From Oopsacas minuta (lineage: Eukaryota; Porifera; Hexactinellida; Lyssacinosida; Leucopsacidae), in contig JAKMXF010000362.1 in NCBI GenBank assembly GCA_024704765.1, forward strand, positions 62,001-126,000: a stretch of 64,000 nt of DNA. The letters run 5' to 3'. The position numbers and the translations under genes are program-made. Positions 1 through 9,896 of the stretch are shown here, one piece after another. Every line of letters starts with the position of its first letter. Positions within the stretch are counted from its first letter, which is position 1. The notes under the pieces were generated by a model. It searched no databases. It was not told the DNA's origin and saw only the letters and a program-made list of their open reading frames with translations.

Positions 1-578
1 CATCTCGAATAGAAGTGGATACAATTCGTACTTCGGTCTAATACTATAATACAATCAGGAGTAACCTTTACATCTCCAGTATAAAATAGCTCACCAGCAC
101 CGAAGCATTTCAGGAATTGGAGGGACTCTGAAAATATGCAGACTCTATTATTGAGACAATCAGCTACATACACATCACCGTTATAATCTACACAGACTCC
201 ATGTGGATTGGCTAGCTTTCCCTCTTCTTTTACTCTCAATAGCTTGTAATCGCTGAACCGATACAAATTGCTGGGAATTATGTCAGTAACGTAGATATAA
301 TATTTTGTTACTGCTATACCCCATGGATCACTAAGTATTCCTTGTCCAAAGTTAGTTATGAATATTCCCTCAAAATTTATCACCTGAATACGTCTGTTTC
401 CCCTATCAACTACATAAATGAACTCATTGAGTTCATCTATAGATATACCTCTAGCATCATATATTTCATTGATAGCTTTACCATGCTTACCGAAATGTAA
501 CATAGACTGCTCTTTGAGAGCGTATTTTAGTTCACATACTTTCATATTTGCACATTTACGAGGAACTCCTCCTTCCAT
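1..578 (-). CDS. NHL-repeat protein, partial at left edge
   Basis: The minus strand is open from an ATG at 578-576 to the window edge, and the 3' end lies outside. The protein carries NHL-type beta-propeller blades of the form 'GISIDELNEFIYVVDRGNRR' and 'GLCV...DVYVADCLNNRVCIF'. NHL propellers usually bind protein or RNA, often in TRIM-type ubiquitin ligases; no RING or B-box is visible here. The stretch is about 99% identical, inverted, to 27582-28159: position x matches 28160-x with no indel across the coding part. This copy has CAA at 344-342 where the other has a TAA stop. An in-frame stop lies six codons before the ATG. At that point the sister copy reads 'ctaatctgcttag', a good splice acceptor, so the ancestor probably had an upstream exon and this start may be secondary. 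Confidence 0.7.
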   Translation of the reverse strand, partial: MEGGVPRKCANMKVCELKYALKEQSMLHFGKHGKAINEIYDARGISIDELNEFIYVVDRGNRRIQVINFEGIFITNFGQGILSDPWGIAVTKYYIYVTDIIPSNLYRFSDYKLLRVKEEGKLANPHGVCVDYNGDVYVADCLNNRVCIFSESLQFLKCFGAGELFYTGDVKVTPDCIIVLDRSTNCIHFYSR

Positions 579-1571
579 AAGCAGATTAGTTTCTTATTTG
601 CACTGTTTAACCTGGTTGATAATACTTCGTCAATATGATATATTCTATTATATATTATTGTAACTTGACCTTGAGAATGCTAACGTACGCCTATGGTTGC
701 TATCGTAAATAACTCTTGATACAGATATTTCATGCATTATTAAATCTATTTTTAGCCCAACGATTGCTCCCGTGTCTTTTCGAATGTTGAACATATACAA
801 ATATAATTTAGAAAAATTAAAATTTATCGATTTCCCTGATTTCACAATATACGTATGAGTTCAAGAATCACAAAGAATAATATAGAACAAGCAACATGTT
901 GAATGGTGGGATACATATCACGATCCCCTCCATCTTATAGTATTGATAGTAACCTATCCTAATGTCAAAATTCTGACTCTTATGCAATTCATCATGTGAG
1001 TATTACGTCATCACGAATATACTATACATAGATGGCAAACTGGCGTCCAAAGGATTAAAGGAACCCGCTCCATTTATGAGGGACTGCACTCATATTTAAT
1101 TGCAAACAAATTACAAATTTCATCGTTATTCTGCATAAAATTCAGTTTTCTCGCTATTTAAAGTGGATGCTGGGACACTCTTGTATAATTAACAATTTAA
1201 CGAATGGCTTGAGGTTGCACATTTAACTGAATTTACAATGGTTAAATTCAATCCTGATTACTTAAATACGAATCTAATGTATATCTGAAATAATGAAAAG
1301 AAGCGCGATTGGAGTGCGGTCCATTTTTCCTGGGAGCAGGAGCCGGGGTCCACTCCTTTTCTTGAGTTAGGGGTGTAGGTACGTGGGACTCGGAGCGAGA
1401 GCGCGCTCCAAAATTGAGGGCCGCTTTAAATGCTCTGCTGGCGTCTCACCAAGTCGTTTGGCAGTCACATTATTGTACTTTCGAAATAATGAGTTTGAAC
1501 GTGATTTAGAGTCTTGCAAGGAAACTTATTGGAAACACTCCAAAAGGTTGTCAAAATACTTATCTCGCATT
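579..1571. other. Non-coding spacer with a dispersed repeat
   Basis: No gene is supported. A short open frame at 648-845 has no recognisable feature. The right half (about 1060-1430) is a dispersed repeat described separately; it runs up to the TRAF-type gene. Confidence 0.5.
1060..1430 (+). repeat. Dispersed repeat, copy 1 of 2 (pair at 43930-44285)
   Basis: The stretch starting 'ttaattgcaaacaaattaca' at about 1098 and ending in a 'cggagcgagagc..gctcc' motif near 1410 matches 44032-44275 in the same orientation, with many substitutions and short indels. Both copies have GC-rich ends containing 'gagcgcgctcc'-like palindromes around an AT-rich core. This fits a small non-autonomous element. 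No coding capacity is seen. Confidence 0.65.
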
Positions 1572-2852
1572 ATGGATAGACAGTCACTGAATAGATCCAC
1601 ACAAACTATCGACCTACCAGAAGAGCTAATATTTGTCAAATATAAGTATAGAAGAGGTCCTTATCTGGTCAGTTATAGAGGGTATGAGTATTCGTTACTT
1701 CGTAAGGAACTTAATGTAAGAGAGAAGCGATTGTTATTGTGCTATATTTGTAAAGGAGTAATGTTTGAAGCTAGTATGAATAAAGAAAGTAGGTTTGTGT
1801 GTAGTTCGTGTGCAACTGATGGAGGTAGCGCTTCACCAGTAGAGCCAATTAGAGAGGCTATCTCTGAACTCAGTGCTCGTTGTCCATTAAATATTCGTGG
1901 TTGTGAGTGGGTAGGTACTATAGCTATATTGAAGACTCATATCGAGAAGTGTGATTATCTGTTTACAGAATGTCCTTTAGAATGTGGTAATTCAATGTTA
2001 CTTAAATTTATGTCAGAACACACTGAAAGTAGTTGTGAAGAAAGAATCATTTCTTGTGACTTATGTCCTATTTCAATCAAAGCAAAATGGCTCTCTCAGC
2101 ATTTAGGTGAATGTCCTAACTATTTAATAAATTGCAATAAATGTCAAGAGATATTACACAGGCATTATCTTCATCATCACAAATCTGCTTCATGTCAGTT
2201 TAGATTTGTTGAGTGTCCTTATGCTAAATATGGTTGTGCAGATAAATTATTATTTTGTGAACTCGACAAACATGTTCAAGATAATAAAGACCAACATCTC
2301 AGAATCTTAGAATCTTCTCATAAACAACTGGAACAGAATTACAGTAAAGAAATTACCCAATTAAATTTAAAATGTCAAAAAATGATAAGTTTCATGTATT
2401 CTGAACAAGTTCAGATTAGCTTTCCTTGCAATCTTACCGATATAAATCACCTGCGTGTACGACACAGTAACATATCTGCTCAAAATGTTAAGTTTGAATA
2501 CAACAACGAAATTTTACACCTCCACATTATCCGAAAACAAAACAGATTATATTTTGCTATACTCTTTCCCTCTATTCGTGAGGGCAGTGTTACGACACTC
2601 CTCATCAATCAAGATAACATAAACAAATCGGTTTTGTTTCAAAATGTGAAACTAGGCTACTGTTGGCTATTTAATGTATTAACAAAAGATTATTCTAATG
2701 TTGTCCCCAAAGAGGAACAAAAGGTTATACCTTTCTGCTCAGTTATAACAACTGGTTTGGAAACAAGCCTCTTGCAACCTCCTTATCTAAAAGGAGACAA
2801 TTTCAAGCTACGAATTGTTTTTTTCGATGTAATTGACTTTAGAAATCTTTGA
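1572..2852 (+). CDS. TRAF-type zinc-finger protein
   Basis: I take the ATG at 1572 (MDRQSLN...), giving 426 aa. The frame is open further upstream to 1383, but that part lies in a dispersed repeat and looks non-native. Near residue 55 a degenerate RING-like region has CYIC and CSSC pairs. It is followed by four or five TRAF-type fingers, for example 'CPLNIRGCEW...H...C', 'CPLECGN...H...C', 'CDLCPI...H...C' and 'CPYAKYGC'. A short coiled coil follows (about 245-270), then a C-terminal domain that could be a divergent TRAF/MATH fold; this last point is weak. TRAF-type proteins act as cytoplasmic adaptors or ubiquitin ligases downstream of receptors. It is divergent to an NHL gene, and a truncated relative lies at 50986 beside another NHL gene. 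Confidence 0.75.
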   Translation: MDRQSLNRSTQTIDLPEELIFVKYKYRRGPYLVSYRGYEYSLLRKELNVREKRLLLCYICKGVMFEASMNKESRFVCSSCATDGGSASPVEPIREAISELSARCPLNIRGCEWVGTIAILKTHIEKCDYLFTECPLECGNSMLLKFMSEHTESSCEERIISCDLCPISIKAKWLSQHLGECPNYLINCNKCQEILHRHYLHHHKSASCQFRFVECPYAKYGCADKLLFCELDKHVQDNKDQHLRILESSHKQLEQNYSKEITQLNLKCQKMISFMYSEQVQISFPCNLTDINHLRVRHSNISAQNVKFEYNNEILHLHIIRKQNRLYFAILFPSIREGSVTTLLINQDNINKSVLFQNVKLGYCWLFNVLTKDYSNVVPKEEQKVIPFCSVITTGLETSLLQPPYLKGDNFKLRIVFFDVIDFRNL

Positions 2853-3473
2853 TTATAAATTTGTACTCACCATTTTCCAATAGTCCACACTGTAGTCACT
2901 GTTATGTTACAAATTTGGAGTTTGTGAAATTTAATATAGATTTTGACAAAGGCGAGTTTTTTTCGTACATTATTATATAGACTTCACAAAATTCTGTTTT
3001 CATTTTTCTGAAGTAATCTTGTATTAATTGTCTGAATAAGAAGGGACCCTCAGAGGCCATTTTTGCCGATTTACGTACATTTGTGGTATTTGTTCAAAGA
3101 TATATTCCAAAATATACCTTGTATGTATACTCTTTCATGTCCATTTTTTGTGAAGGGCATTTTGTAACCCTGAGCTAAATGCTGGCTTGACCAGCATTTG
3201 GTTGTCTCATCCAGCGGACCAGCCATGTCACACTAAAACCAGAATTTCAAAAAAGTATAAATTCGTTATGGCTGATCAGCAGCAGCTTGGATTATTATCA
3301 TATCAGGAGACAATCTCAGCAAATATATAAGAGCTAAAAATTAGATAAACTTGACCAGCCCACTCGTTTTATGAATATATACAAGATGCTCTGCCCATTT
3401 TCACCAATTTATGCAAAGGTGTATACGACCTGTCGTACTTTGTAATTAATCTCATTAAATAAACACATTAGCT
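2853..3473. other. Intergenic, with dispersed repeat
   Basis: No coding signal. The middle part (3178-3373) belongs to a repeat family whose inverted partner lies at 39480-39665. The last 100 bp form the upstream region of the aldo-keto reductase. Confidence 0.5.
3178..3373 (+). repeat. Dispersed repeat, inverted partner at 39480-39665
   Basis: 'tgctggcttgaccagcattt' and the following 'gtcacactaaaaccagaatt', 'gagacaatctcagcaaatat' and 'ataagagctaaaaa' have clear counterparts in the reverse complement of 39480-39665. Both copies contain short GGCCAGC/CTGGTC-type palindromes. Copies are diverged by substitutions and small indels. Confidence 0.65.
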
Positions 3474-6400
3474 ATGTCTACCTCAGCAAAGCTTCACTCA
3501 GGAGCTGAGATGCCTCTAGTAGGACTAGGAACATGGAAGTCACAACCTGGTCAAGTAACAAATGCTGTTAGGATTGCTATTGATGCTGGGTACAGACATA
3601 TTGATGGTGCTGCTGCTTACGAGAACGAGAAAGAGGTAAGTACTTACTAATAGCTGAATAAGTGCCAGTTATGTAGGTATTTTATTTCTTGCTAGTTTAT
3701 TCTTATATTGATTCTAAGTCCACAAATAACAGTCCTCGTTTTTTAAGCTAAGAAATTGCTATCTGTACTTTCTTTGGGTCCTTATGACTATATTGTTGGA
3801 GAATTATTTTTCCAAATAAGGTAGTATATGAATATTTTCATTTAATACTCGTACGTTCGTAATTTTGAACAAATTTTGATTTCCCGGGGGGGTTCGAGTT
3901 TCCTGATGTTAACTGTATTATTATTATTGCATGTTTGTTGTAGGTGGGAATAGCTCTGAAGGAAAAGATAGGTACAGTGTGTGAAAGAAAGGATCTGTTC
4001 ATAACATCAAAGTTATGGAACACTAAGCATAGTCCAGAAGATGTACTCCCCGCCATCAAGCGTACCCTCTCAGATCTACAGCTGGATTATTTAGATCTAT
4101 ACCTTATACATTGGCCTACTGGGTTTGCTAAGAGTGAGATGCTAATGCCAAAGAAGGAAGACGGATCGATTATCTATTCAGACATACACTACGTGGAAAC
4201 ATGGAAGGCTATGGAAGAGTGTGTTAATCAGGGATTAGCTAAACACATAGGGATATCTAACTTCAATGCAAAGCAAGTAGAGGAGGTGAGTTACATATTT
4301 CATTATATTTTATTCAATTGTATAGTGAATATATATCTAGTTGCTTTCAAGAGTACATATCCTAATCCGGATACGGGGTACCTATATTTCGTTCCTTACA
4401 TATATGTTGAATCAATTATTTTAGAGACGCTACTCTAGTTGTTGGAGTAGGGATTACCTAAGATTAGTGGTATACCGTGTGAGTAAATTCGGAATTCCGC
4501 TCTGAGTCTTGCCTCCAGGATGCTTAGAGAAAATTAGCTTTATAATTCTCCAAATATCCCTGATTTTACTTTCTGAGTTACTCAAAATATTTCAGGCCCG
4601 CGCTGGCAGCACGTCTCATGCCCTGTTATACAGAAAATCTAAAAATTAATATGCGGGGCCGGAAAAAGCGAGGGGGCGCTTATTCGGACCCCTAGAGTAG
4701 ATAGAAACTTGAGTTACATTACACTCTTAGCATATTATCGATATACAGCTGTATCCCCTCAATAATATTACTCCAGTATTGATGTATTCTATCTATACTG
4801 GAGTATGTAACTTTATCTGTAACAATATACTATGATGTACTATTTAATAGGATCAGTACAGTACTGTATTAGTAATGGCTTGCTTAGGAAATTGTTCATC
4901 TCAGGTATTTAACCCTCTCCAACTCCTGTACGAGGATACTGTAGCTCTTATAGACTCTACCACCAGTTCTCTAACTCTATCTTTGTATACTTCTAAGATA
5001 ACATTAACTAATAAGAGAACTCAGTCAATAACAGAGACAATATATCTTGATGACGTAGTTGGTGTTAAGCTAGATCATACTACAGCTGTTAATAACAGTT
5101 ATATAATTATCATAATATCCTACCCCGTAGTGTCTGGTATTAGACTACCTGGACAGCCTCATCGAAGTAGGAATGAGTGCCGTATACGGTGTGATAAGGA
5201 GACAGGTGACCAGTGGAGATATCGTATACTATCTGCTCTACAGAGCTATTTACTGGGTACATATGAGTATTATGACTGTACTAATCCCTGTGATGAATTA
5301 TTCTTAGATAAGCGTACTCTGTTAGTAATTATAAACCCAGTTGCTGATAGAGGTACTGCTCCTCGTGTGTATCGTGATGAAGTAGCGCCTATACTCAGTG
5401 ATGCTGGTATCAATACTCTGTGTGTACAGACACGATACCAAGGACACGCTAGAGAACTGATACGATCATATAATCTATCCAAAATACATGGTATATTGTG
5501 CGTGGGAGGAGACGGTACAGTGCATGAGGTTATGAATGGACTCATGAAGCGTACAGACTGGGAGATAGCTACACGTATGCCTGTATGTCCTATACCCTGT
5601 GGAGCAGGTAACGCACTATGTAAGACAGTGCTAGAGGAGTCCAATGAACCATTCAGTGTTATAGGCGCCACATTGCTAGCTGTGCATGGAGCTTATATTC
5701 CAATGGATCTAGCAACGGGTCAGTTCACTAACTACACTGTATACTTCTTCTTGAGTTTCTCATGGGGGATTATAGCTGATACAGATATAGAGTCTGAGAG
5801 ATGGAAGAGTTTAGGGAATTCTAGATTCAAACTAGCTGCTGTTAAGTGTATAGTTGTTAATAAGGTGTATGAAGGACGGATACATTATCTAGAATTGTCT
5901 GCGGAGTACAAGGTTCTCAGGGAGAGGGAGTCTATACCTTTAAGTTCATCTTTATTCACGGGTTCAATTGATAGGAGTATCATACAGCCCTCTAATGGTC
6001 CCTTATTCCCGCAGAACACTATTGCCCCTCCTCTCCCACCGTATCAGACAGAGCACTGTCCTCTTAACCCCTCCACCATGATGCTACCTCCTCTAGACAG
6101 GAGGATTGACTCCCTGGGGTGGAGATCTACAGAAGGAAGTTTTGTAGTACTCACTACCATGTTACTGCCTTACCTCACTAAGAATATACTGTTTTCCCCC
6201 GCTCAAAGAATAGGATTCGGATCTTTCCAGCTATGTACACTCCAAGACAGGAGATCCCGCCTACAGCTGATCCGTGGATTGTCTGCTATTGACAATGGTA
6301 GACACCAGGAGGATATGAAGCTTACTCGTGTGGAAGCATTCAGACTAGATCCAGCTGTAAGAGAGGGGATATACTCTATAGACGGAGAGAGATTCTCTGT

Positions 6401-7272
6401 AGAACCATTCCAGGCTCAGGTGTTGAAACAGGTTGCTAGAGTCATGTGCCGTAGGAATAAGAGTAGAGCTACACAAGCACAGATATGCAACTCTAACTGA
6501 TTCTTAGTGATTTATACTTAATCATTGACGTAGTAGTAATATTTGCACTTCTCAAAATTAATTTTAATTATGAATGCTTAATAACTCCCGCTATATCGAA
6601 CCTAAGGAACTCGCTAATTTCTAAGTAACTTAGATATAAACGGAATTCTACAATTTATTTATTGTCAGTATTGGCAATAATACTACAGTTTTAGACTTCG
6701 ATATATAAGCGGGTATTTCCAGATATCCGTGTTCGATTACCGATATGACAGGAGTTGACTGCTGTATTATTTGCTTATTGATTTAATTATTTACCGTATC
6801 ACCAATTCAGGTGTACAACAATGCTAAGATAAAGCCTGCGGTGAATCAGATAGAACTCCATCCGTACCTGACACAGCCAGAACTCATCAAGTTCTGTCAG
6901 GAGAGGGATATTATCGTAACAGCATATAGTCCCCTTGGGTCTCCAGACAGACCCTGGGCTAAGACGGGAGATCCTAGTCTGCTGGAGGAGCCGAAGGTGA
7001 AAGAAATAGCAGAGAAGCTCGGCAAGACTCCTGCTCAAGTGCTGATCAGATTCCATATCGAGAAGAAATGTGTTGTACTCCCAAAGAGTGTCACTAAAGA
7101 GAGAATAATAAGTAATTTCGATGTGTTTAGTTTCCAGCTGTCTCCCGATCAAATGCAGGTTCTAGAGGGCCTCAACAGGAAATGGAGAGCTTGTCTGCCT
7201 ACTGTAGTGGTAGATGGTAAGGAGGTACCCCGTGATAGAGAACATCCATTCTATCCATTCGTACCTTATTAA
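3474..7272 (+). CDS. Aldo-keto reductase (AKR1-like), three exons
   Basis: The gene is spliced from exons 3474-3635, 3944-4285 and 6811-7272, all with GT-AG borders in phase 0, giving 321 aa. It is an NADPH-dependent aldehyde/ketone reductase of the aldose/aldehyde reductase type, expected in the cytosol. The catalytic tetrad is complete: Asp44 and Tyr49 ('[11 protein letters not shown]'), Lys77 ('ITSKLW') and His110 ('YLIHWP'). Also present are 'GISNFN', the substrate/cofactor stretch '[13 protein letters not shown]' and the nucleotide-binding 'VVLPKSVT', followed by a typical C-terminal tail. Length matches the family. The 2.5 kb second intron contains a complete sphingosine kinase on the same strand. 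Substrate cannot be told from sequence. An AG lies 2 nt before the ATG, so a 5'UTR intron or leader is possible. Confidence 0.93.
4875..6500 (+). CDS. Sphingosine kinase, nested in an intron
   Basis: A single-exon 541 aa protein of the sphingosine kinase family, which phosphorylates sphingoid bases to sphingosine-1-phosphate with ATP. The N-terminal 140 residues are variable. The lipid-kinase core runs from about 148: 'INPVADRG' (154-160), 'HARELIR', '[16 protein letters not shown]' with the GGDGT loop at 211-215, 'DWE', '[11 protein letters not shown]', then '[19 protein letters not shown]' typical of SphK rather than ceramide kinase. The C-terminal lobe ends in '[17 protein letters not shown]'. 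The glycine-rich stretch is degenerate: where family members usually have NPxxGxGxA, this reads NPVADRGTA. An insert at about 345-415 is low in similarity and proline-rich. The gene lies wholly inside intron 2 of the aldo-keto reductase, same strand, so it must have its own promoter or arise from shared transcription. Confidence 0.9.
   Translation: MACLGNCSSQVFNPLQLLYEDTVALIDSTTSSLTLSLYTSKITLTNKRTQSITETIYLDDVVGVKLDHTTAVNNSYIIIIISYPVVSGIRLPGQPHRSRNECRIRCDKETGDQWRYRILSALQSYLLGTYEYYDCTNPCDELFLDKRTLLVIINPVADRGTAPRVYRDEVAPILSDAGINTLCVQTRYQGHARELIRSYNLSKIHGILCVGGDGTVHEVMNGLMKRTDWEIATRMPVCPIPCGAGNALCKTVLEESNEPFSVIGATLLAVHGAYIPMDLATGQFTNYTVYFFLSFSWGIIADTDIESERWKSLGNSRFKLAAVKCIVVNKVYEGRIHYLELSAEYKVLRERESIPLSSSLFTGSIDRSIIQPSNGPLFPQNTIAPPLPPYQTEHCPLNPSTMMLPPLDRRIDSLGWRSTEGSFVVLTTMLLPYLTKNILFSPAQRIGFGSFQLCTLQDRRSRLQLIRGLSAIDNGRHQEDMKLTRVEAFRLDPAVREGIYSIDGERFSVEPFQAQVLKQVARVMCRRNKSRATQAQICNSN
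6560..6770. repeat. Degenerate pogo/Tigger-type terminal-repeat fragments
   Basis: 'cccgctatatcgaacc' at 6581 and the reverse-complement type 'ttagatataaacggaattctaca' near 6627 resemble decayed 'cagtagaattccgttt'-type termini also seen at 10110, 18866, 36002 and 53542. No internal coding remains. The fragments lie inside the intron of the aldo-keto reductase. Confidence 0.4.
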
Positions 7273-8381
7273 CGATAGATTTCTAGTGATTTATTCTGAT
7301 TAGAATTCAGTTACTTTTAGTTATTTTTAGATTTCTATTCACTTAGTTTAACTTTATATTCTAAATTTAGTTTCTTGTATTATTCCTTTATTATGATTTT
7401 CTTATATTTCTAATGGGTATTGATGAAGAACTCGACCAGTGGCGGATCCAAGAGGGGATGGGGAGATTTATCGGCTGTACCATGGGCTATTCTACCTACC
7501 GTTTTGTCTCCGAGAATGCCAGTTTTAACATTCTCATTTGGGGAGAACTAAACCTCTTATTCATTGCGATTTGACTTTCTTGGGTTTCCTGTATGAAGAA
7601 CCAGCATCTACCGACACCACTATAATCCGACTATGTTTCTGATCTGAAATAGCTTCCGACGATACAAATTCGCCTGCCATAATTCGATAATTTGCTAAAC
7701 AGACAAAGTTTTCATGTCTCAACTGGTGTTGGACCATCTTTCATTTTATTTAGGCGTAATTTAAACTATAGGAAAGTCCAATATGCAATGAATAAGGAAG
7801 CTCAGTTTTTCAATTTATATGTGCTGTTTTACATAAGTAACACATACGTACAGACACAGTAAATCCTCGCTAAACCAAACATCCCAGTACTTATGTCGTT
7901 CAGATTGGTGAATAGTAGAGAATCAATACTATAGGATCTAGGTGTATATATTTTCGAATCTTATCAAGGCAATTATGAAAAGGTTGCCAATATGTTTTAT
8001 ATGAAATTATAATAATCCTCAGAAGAATTTGAATACGAACGTTTAAAACCAAGGATAGTATCAGCTATCTGCCTTGATGGGATTTACGAGGGGTTTATTT
8101 GACATATACTCTACACTTCAGCTACTGTTTTCAATAAATGTATTACATGTATTACAACATACACAATAATAATATAATCAATTCTTATTACACATAAACT
8201 GATCCTAAGTACATGAAGTGTATGATCCTTTATGATAATTAATAAATTGGTAATCTACCTAGAAATAATAGCATCAGAATTATCCGGTCTAATTCTTAAT
8301 AGCCATAACAAGCTATGTAATGAGTATTAATAAGATACATAAATATGTGTCAGTATAGGTTGTTATTAGTTGTACTGAGCA
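7273..8381. other. Intergenic, nothing recognised
   Basis: AT-rich sequence without a supported gene. A 'gtggcggatc' motif at about 7440 recurs near 10752 and resembles dispersed non-autonomous elements, but no complete element can be delimited. Confidence 0.4.
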
Positions 8382-9896
8382 ATGCCTAAGTTCAGTGTGA
8401 CCGTGAAATGGGGTAAGACCCGGTTCACAGATCTTGAGCTGAACACAGACGAGAGTCCTCAGGTGTTTAAAGCTCAATTGTTCGCTCTGACGAGTGTACC
8501 CCCTGAAAGACAACGTGTCCTCTACAAAGCCATGACCCTATCAGAGACAGAATGGTCCGCATTCTCCCCTCACCTCAGAGACGGTATCACACTGATGCTC
8601 CTAGGGACAGCAGCTGAGATACCAAAGAGACCAGAAGCGACTCCAGAAATGGCAGAAGCTATGGAACTAGAGCAGAGTGGTTCAATGGCGATACCTCGTG
8701 GTATTGTCAACTTAGGCAATACCTGCTATATGAACGCTACTGTACAGTGTCTTCGGACTATTCCTGAGCTCAAAGAGGCACTCAGAAACTTCTCTCCACC
8801 CACAGACCCCTCTCTAGCTCCACACGATCCTACCGCACAGTCTCTTACCGTATCATTACGTAACCTATTCTCATTCCTCGATAAGACAGGAGACCCGTTA
8901 CAGCCTCTTCTGTTCCTACAGTCTCTACATGCTGTGGTGCCTACATTCGCACAGAAGGGTCCAAGAGGAGGTCTGCAACAACAGGACGCTCAGGAGTGCT
9001 GGATAGAGATATTGAGAGTTATAGGAGGATTCCTTCCTTCTAACAAACCAGCTATAGACTCCAATCCTCTGGGCAGGAGAGAGGGAGCTACTGCTACAGA
9101 TTGTCAGAGTAATATGATAGAGCAGTACTTCTCAGGACTACTGAAGTGTAGTTACACCTGTAAGGAAGCTGATGAGCCTGTCACCAGCTCCGTAGAGAAG
9201 TTCATGTCTCTACAGTGTTACATAGAGCATGACGTCAGATACATAGAATCTGGTATAAGGTTTGGTTTGAAGGGTGAGGTAGACAAGCCTAGTGCTAGTC
9301 TAGGTAGGAACTGTGTGTATACACGTAGCTCTCTAGTGGGTAGGTTGCCTGGGTATCTGACCGTGCAGGTTATGAGGTTTGATTTCGGTAAGTACACTTC
9401 TGCGGTCGCAGGAGATGAGATGGTGTCACGGAAAATACTCAAAGATATAAAGTTTACTTTCAATTTGGATATGTTCCCTTTCTGCACCCCAGAGCTACAA
9501 GCTAGACTAGCCCCTATGCGGGGGAGATTCAAACAGCTGGAGGACTCTAGAGATGAGAAGAAGGCCGGAGAGATTGAGACCGAGAAGGGAGCGGAGGTAC
9601 CAGAGCTCCCTCTACCTCCTGAGGACCCAGGTTCCAATAACTCAGGGTACTACGAGCTGATAGCAGTCCTTACACACCAGGGACGATCTATTAACTCAGG
9701 ACACTACGTAGCCTGGGTGAGACAGGAGGAGGAGGACTGGATCAAGTTAGATGACGACAAAATTGATCAAGTAGATCCTGCTACCGTTCTCAAACTGAGC
9801 GGGGGAGGAGATAATCACATAGCATACCTGCTATTATACGGGTCACGTAGTTACGAGCTAGCTGCTGCAGCTCCTAGGAAAAAGAAGAAGAAATGA
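8382..9896 (+). CDS. USP14: Ubiquitin carboxyl-terminal hydrolase 14
   Basis: A single-exon 504 aa protein, close to the usual length of USP14/Ubp6 (about 490-500). Residues 1-78 form the ubiquitin-like domain that docks on the proteasome. The USP catalytic domain starts at about 105 with the Cys box 'GIVNLGNTCYMNATVQCLR' (catalytic Cys115). It continues with 'QQQDAQECWIEILR' (QQDA box) and the His box 'NSGHYVAWV', followed by 'KLDDDKI', in which the Asp supports catalysis. The order matches USP14, which trims ubiquitin from substrates on the 26S proteasome lid/base. A short acidic and lysine-rich insert at about 390-410 and a polylysine tail are lineage features. All catalytic residues are present, so I expect an active enzyme. 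Confidence 0.95.
   Translation: MPKFSVTVKWGKTRFTDLELNTDESPQVFKAQLFALTSVPPERQRVLYKAMTLSETEWSAFSPHLRDGITLMLLGTAAEIPKRPEATPEMAEAMELEQSGSMAIPRGIVNLGNTCYMNATVQCLRTIPELKEALRNFSPPTDPSLAPHDPTAQSLTVSLRNLFSFLDKTGDPLQPLLFLQSLHAVVPTFAQKGPRGGLQQQDAQECWIEILRVIGGFLPSNKPAIDSNPLGRREGATATDCQSNMIEQYFSGLLKCSYTCKEADEPVTSSVEKFMSLQCYIEHDVRYIESGIRFGLKGEVDKPSASLGRNCVYTRSSLVGRLPGYLTVQVMRFDFGKYTSAVAGDEMVSRKILKDIKFTFNLDMFPFCTPELQARLAPMRGRFKQLEDSRDEKKAGEIETEKGAEVPELPLPPEDPGSNNSGYYELIAVLTHQGRSINSGHYVAWVRQEEEDWIKLDDDKIDQVDPATVLKLSGGGDNHIAYLLLYGSRSYELAAAAPRKKKKK

Noticed and set aside
418-663. 81-codon plus-strand frame
   Set aside because: It is the antisense of the NHL-repeat coding region.
648-845. 65-codon minus-strand frame
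   Set aside because: No family features or composition unlike the AT-rich background.
1383-1571. N-terminal extension of the TRAF-type gene
   Set aside because: The open frame enters a dispersed repeat; the conserved protein starts after ATG 1572.
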